Part shown: one piece after another, positions 61,647 through 64,000 of the stretch | How the letters are laid out: each line of letters starts with the position of its first letter | How positions within the stretch are numbered: position 1 is the stretch's first letter | Source: Flavobacteriaceae bacterium MAR_2009_75 | Lineage (GTDB): Bacteria > Bacteroidota > Bacteroidia > Flavobacteriales > Flavobacteriaceae | Length of the DNA: 64,000 nt | NCBI GenBank assembly: GCA_002813285.1 | Contig: PHTZ01000001.1 | Location: 4,587,501 to 4,651,500 of the forward strand | Reading direction: 5' to 3' | Position numbers and translations under genes: made by a program | The notes under the pieces: model-generated | The model's input: the letters and a program-made list of their open reading frames with translations, nothing else | Told to the model about the DNA's origin: nothing | The model's database searches: none

Positions 61647-61654
61647 CAAAAATA
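61647..61654 (-). promoter_or_regulatory. Candidate -7 box (TATTTTTG) for the HsdR-N/GT2 pair
   Basis: On the minus strand TATTTTTG matches TAnnTTTG. Transcription from it would begin close to 61640, giving a leader of about 27 bases to the ATG at 61614 and excluding the upstream ATGs. Confidence 0.4.
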
Positions 61655-61716
61655 GGGTAATAAAATTCGAACTCTATTATAGTAACCAATTGTTCTCAAA
61701 AATCTTTTAAGTTTTA

Positions 61717-62718
61717 ATGGAGGAAGTAAGAAATATAATCAAAGACATAAAAAATGGTACGATAAGGCCTATTTATTTTCTCTTTGGGGAGGAGCCATAC
61801 TATATCGATGCCATATCTTCTTACATTGAAAAAAATGTGCTTTCTGAAGAAGAAAAAGGTTTTAACCAAATGGTTCTTTATGGCAAAGATGTGAGTATAG
61901 ACGACATTGTCGGTAACGCAAAGCGATACCCGATGATGGCCGAAAGACAAGTGGTCATCGTTAAAGAGGCCCAGCATCTTTCTCGAACAATTGAACAATT
62001 GGTCGATTATGCAAATAATCCTCAACCGACTACAGTGTTGGTCATTTGTTTCAAGTATAAAAAACTAGATAAAAGAAAAAAACTCTATAAAGCAATCAAG
62101 GCGAGTGGAATTCTTTTCGAAAGTAAGAAACTTTATGAAAACCAAGTTTCTGAATGGATTCGCAAGAATCTACAAAGTAGGGGCTATAGTATTTCTCATA
62201 AAGGTGCAATTTTACTTACCGAATATCTGGGAACCGATTTGAGCCGAATCAATAACGAGCTTGAAAAATTACAATTTGTATTGCCAAAAAGATCTGAAAT
62301 TACTCCTGAAGATATCGAAATACATATTGGTATAAGTAAAGATTATAACAACTTTGAACTAAAGAAGGCTATTGGAGAGCGTAATGTGCTAAAAGCAACA
62401 AGAATTATTAACTATTTTGCACAGAACCCTAAAGATAACCCTTTGGTGCTGACGGTATCTTTGTTGAACACATTTTTCACTCAGCTGCTACAATACCACG
62501 GTTTGAATGACCACACTCCGAAGAGTGTAGCCAGTGCTTTAAAAATAAGCCCTTATTTTGTGGGTGAGTTTCAGACTGCCGCTCGTAATTACCCTATGAG
62601 AAAGGTCAGTGGTATCGTATCTCATCTTCGGGAGATAGATCTTAAAGGTAAGGGCGTCGGCTCGAACGCCATTTCACAGGCAGATTTATTAAAAGAATTG
62701 CTGGTAAAAATAATCTAA
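61717..62718 (+). CDS. holA: DNA polymerase III delta subunit
   Basis: A 333-aa clamp-loader subunit that opens the beta sliding clamp. The pattern is the usual divergent HolA: a start with IYFLFGEEPYYIDAISSYIE, the domain-I Rossmann-like region to about residue 140 (ERQVVIVKEAQHL), helical domain II (GYSISHKGAILLTEYLGTDLSRINNELEKL) and collar domain III (about 210-330). No Walker A is expected in this subunit. It is divergent from the HsdR-N-like gene; its stop codon abuts the stop of doxX. Confidence 0.92.
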   Translation: MEEVRNIIKDIKNGTIRPIYFLFGEEPYYIDAISSYIEKNVLSEEEKGFNQMVLYGKDVSIDDIVGNAKRYPMMAERQVVIVKEAQHLSRTIEQLVDYANNPQPTTVLVICFKYKKLDKRKKLYKAIKASGILFESKKLYENQVSEWIRKNLQSRGYSISHKGAILLTEYLGTDLSRINNELEKLQFVLPKRSEITPEDIEIHIGISKDYNNFELKKAIGERNVLKATRIINYFAQNPKDNPLVLTVSLLNTFFTQLLQYHGLNDHTPKSVASALKISPYFVGEFQTAARNYPMRKVSGIVSHLREIDLKGKGVGSNAISQADLLKELLVKII

Positions 62719-63093
62719 TTAACGTCGGTCGACACTAAATTTACCCGGCCCCACCAAAGCGATGACGACAAAAATGGTCAAGTATAATAATGCCATTTCC
62801 TTCTTTTGAAATGGGTCCGCACCATGTGCGATAAAAGCTGCAACAGCCATTGTAATTGCTGTTGGTATGGCTGCCCAACGAGTTTTGAATCCGAAGATGA
62901 TTAAGATAGGGCAAACAAACTCACCGATAACCGCTAAAAAAAGAGAAGGTGTTGAACCAATACCGATAGGGTTACCGAAGTCAGCTCCATTAATTAGCAT
63001 CTGTAACTTTCCGTATCCGTGGGTAAGCATCATTGCCGAAGCAGCAATTCTCAAAAAGGCCAAACCGATGTCTTTCATAAGTGTATTTTGCAT
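62719..63093 (-). CDS. DoxX-family membrane protein
   Basis: A 124-aa protein with four membrane segments. It shows the DoxX signature LAFLRIAASAMMLTHGYGKLQM near the start, the second-helix GVPS/GSTPSLFLAVIGEFVCPILIIFGF-type pattern, and a short tail. DoxX proteins (related to thiosulfate:quinone oxidoreductase subunits) are tied to redox or sulfur metabolism and to oxidative-stress complexes in some bacteria; no partner is adjacent. The gene is convergent with holA with no base between their stop codons and no hairpin at the junction. Confidence 0.85.
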   Translation of the reverse strand: MQNTLMKDIGLAFLRIAASAMMLTHGYGKLQMLINGADFGNPIGIGSTPSLFLAVIGEFVCPILIIFGFKTRWAAIPTAITMAVAAFIAHGADPFQKKEMALLYLTIFVVIALVGPGKFSVDRR

Positions 63094-63413
63094 TTTTTGG
63101 TTGTTTAAATCAGTATAAATGTATTCAATTTTTTTATGAATAGTTCAATACGATTCACATCACCACTGATAAAATAGCGCAATCGGTATAATTGTGGCAA
63201 GTGTTCATTTCCCCTTTTATGGGGCAATTTCGGGGTCGCTCTAAATAGATGAGTTTACTTTTGATTTGTATTCAATTGACTTTCAGTTTTCTAGATGCTT
63301 TGTGCATGAACAAGTATCTGATTGAGGTAATTGTCTTTCAAATTATTGGGTATTGAATAAGAACCACTATTTAAGTATAAATACGATTGAATGAGGAATT
63401 GAAAATCTTTCTG
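63094..63413 (-). other. Intergenic region between the E1 gene and doxX
   Basis: A 320-base AT-rich spacer. A TACTTTTG match to TAnnTTTG occurs on the plus strand (63256-63263), but only a 16-codon frame follows it, so it is likely fortuitous. I see no terminator after the E1 gene, no repeat and no RNA gene. Confidence 0.4.
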
Positions 63414-64000
63414 TCATCTTAATTTAGGATAATTTTCAGGGTCACTTTCGTGAATCATTGCATAGACCTTTTCAAAAATATCTTCGGCATTGGGCTTAGA
63501 GAAATAGTCTCCGTCGCTACCGTAAGCTGGTCTGTGCGCTTGGGCGCTCAATGTTTGTGGCGTACTGTCAAGATACATGTAGCCTTTTTGATTCTCTACA
63601 ATCTCATTTAAAATATATGCAGAACACCCACCGGGTACATCCTCGTCAATAACAAGTAATCTATTTGTTTTTTGAACACTTTTTACGGTATCGTGATGAA
63701 TGTCGAAAGGCAAAAGGGTTTGAGCATCAATAACTTCGGCATCGATACCCACCTGTTTCAATTCTTTAGCGGCCTGTTCGACTATACGTAGAGTAGAACC
63801 ATACGAAACCAGTGTAATATCAGAACCTTTTTTTACAGTTTCAACGACCCCTATCGGAGTGCAGAATTCTCCAAGATTCTCAGGTTTCTTTTCTTTAAGT
63901 CGGTAGCCGTTCAAACTTTCAATTATAAGGGCGGGTTCATCGCTCTTCATCAAAGTGTTATAAAAACCCGCCGCCTGTGTCATATTTCGTGGTGAAAGTA
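63414..64000 (-). CDS. 2-oxoacid dehydrogenase E1, beta/C-terminal part (cut by window edge)
   Basis: The 195 C-terminal codons of a larger protein. The visible part is a transketolase C-terminal domain (about VKKGSDITLVSYGSTLRIVEQAAKEL, VIDAQTLLPFD, VIDEDVPGGCSAYI), as in branched-chain 2-oxoacid or pyruvate dehydrogenase E1 beta. Upstream codons 63984-64000 continue the frame (LSPRN before MTQAAGFYN), so this is not the true start. Members in Bacteroidota are often fused alpha-beta E1 of about 700-800 aa. Lpd (5461) could supply the E3 subunit. Nothing of the alpha part can be seen. Confidence 0.85.
   Translation of the reverse strand, partial: LSPRNMTQAAGFYNTLMKSDEPALIIESLNGYRLKEKKPENLGEFCTPIGVVETVKKGSDITLVSYGSTLRIVEQAAKELKQVGIDAEVIDAQTLLPFDIHHDTVKSVQKTNRLLVIDEDVPGGCSAYILNEIVENQKGYMYLDSTPQTLSAQAHRPAYGSDGDYFSKPNAEDIFEKVYAMIHESDPENYPKLR

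Noticed and set aside
63256-63263. TACTTTTG box on the plus strand before the right edge
   Set aside because: It leads only to a 16-codon frame; nothing else supports a gene there.
1-64000. tRNA, rRNA, CRISPR, insertion sequence, prophage or plasmid genes
   Set aside because: Read on both strands across all gaps; no cloverleaf, repeat array, transposase, integrase or phage structural gene was seen.

Overview
The window is a gene-dense, AT-rich chromosomal segment, almost certainly from a marine-type member of the Flavobacteriaceae (Bacteroidota). Three things support this: gene content and arrangement (GldL-like membrane motifs, OmpA lipoproteins, KARI of the long class II form, a DUF6952-like gene beside a peroxiredoxin); the Bacteroidota -7 promoter element TAnnTTTG upstream of many genes; and the scarcity of strong Shine-Dalgarno sequences. 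Several genes appear to start with TTG or GTG. I see no rRNA, tRNA, CRISPR array, insertion sequence or phage gene. Both ends cut genes: ftsK on the left and a dehydrogenase E1 (beta part) on the right.

Layout. 1-3.6 kb (minus): ftsK N-terminus, a DgkA-type kinase, thiol peroxidase, then a redox block of 2-Cys peroxiredoxin, thioredoxin-like protein and a small DUF6952-like protein. 3.8-8.4 kb: NhaC antiporter, dihydrolipoyl dehydrogenase, twin-CDGSH protein, multi-TM acyltransferase-like protein. 8.5-13.7 kb (plus): FMN reductase, pabB, tilS, DsbD-like thiol-disulfide transporter. 13.8-23.5 kb: two zinc metallopeptidases, a penicillin-acylase-family Ntn hydrolase, a ComM/YifB ATPase, an orphan membrane-anchored protein, a Gfo/Idh/MocA oxidoreductase and three very small ORFs (27-33 codons). 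23.5-27.2 kb: a tandem-repeat membrane protein, a zinc-ribbon plus nuclease-fold protein, and the 5-oxoprolinase operon pxpABC.

27.6-46.5 kb is a branched-chain amino acid region. ilvD-ilvB-(methyltransferase)-ilvN-ilvC-ilvA run rightward and leuC-leuD-leuA-leuB run leftward. Between the two arms lie a GapN-type GAPDH, an MFS transporter and a FIST-protein/hybrid-histidine-kinase pair. Together ilv and leu supply the common set for valine, isoleucine and leucine from threonine and pyruvate (only the aminotransferase is missing).

46.8-64 kb holds recG, an M1 aminopeptidase overlapping a patatin-like lipase, a GNAT acetyltransferase, two paralogous coiled-coil OmpA-like envelope proteins (one with a degenerate OmpA domain), an M20 amidohydrolase, uvrD/pcrA, a YciO/Sua5-type protein, a GT2 glycosyltransferase, an orphan HsdR-N-like nuclease domain, holA and a DoxX protein.

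The least expected signals are two compact promoter-microORF-terminator units at about 20.2-20.7 kb, a strong terminator that ends 3 bases before the ilvA start codon, an inverted pair of a GC-rich palindromic repeat just before ilvN, and a membrane protein built from two copies of a GldL-like motif. I did not find a clearly recognisable new multi-gene system. All functions are inferred from reading the sequence; no database search was run.
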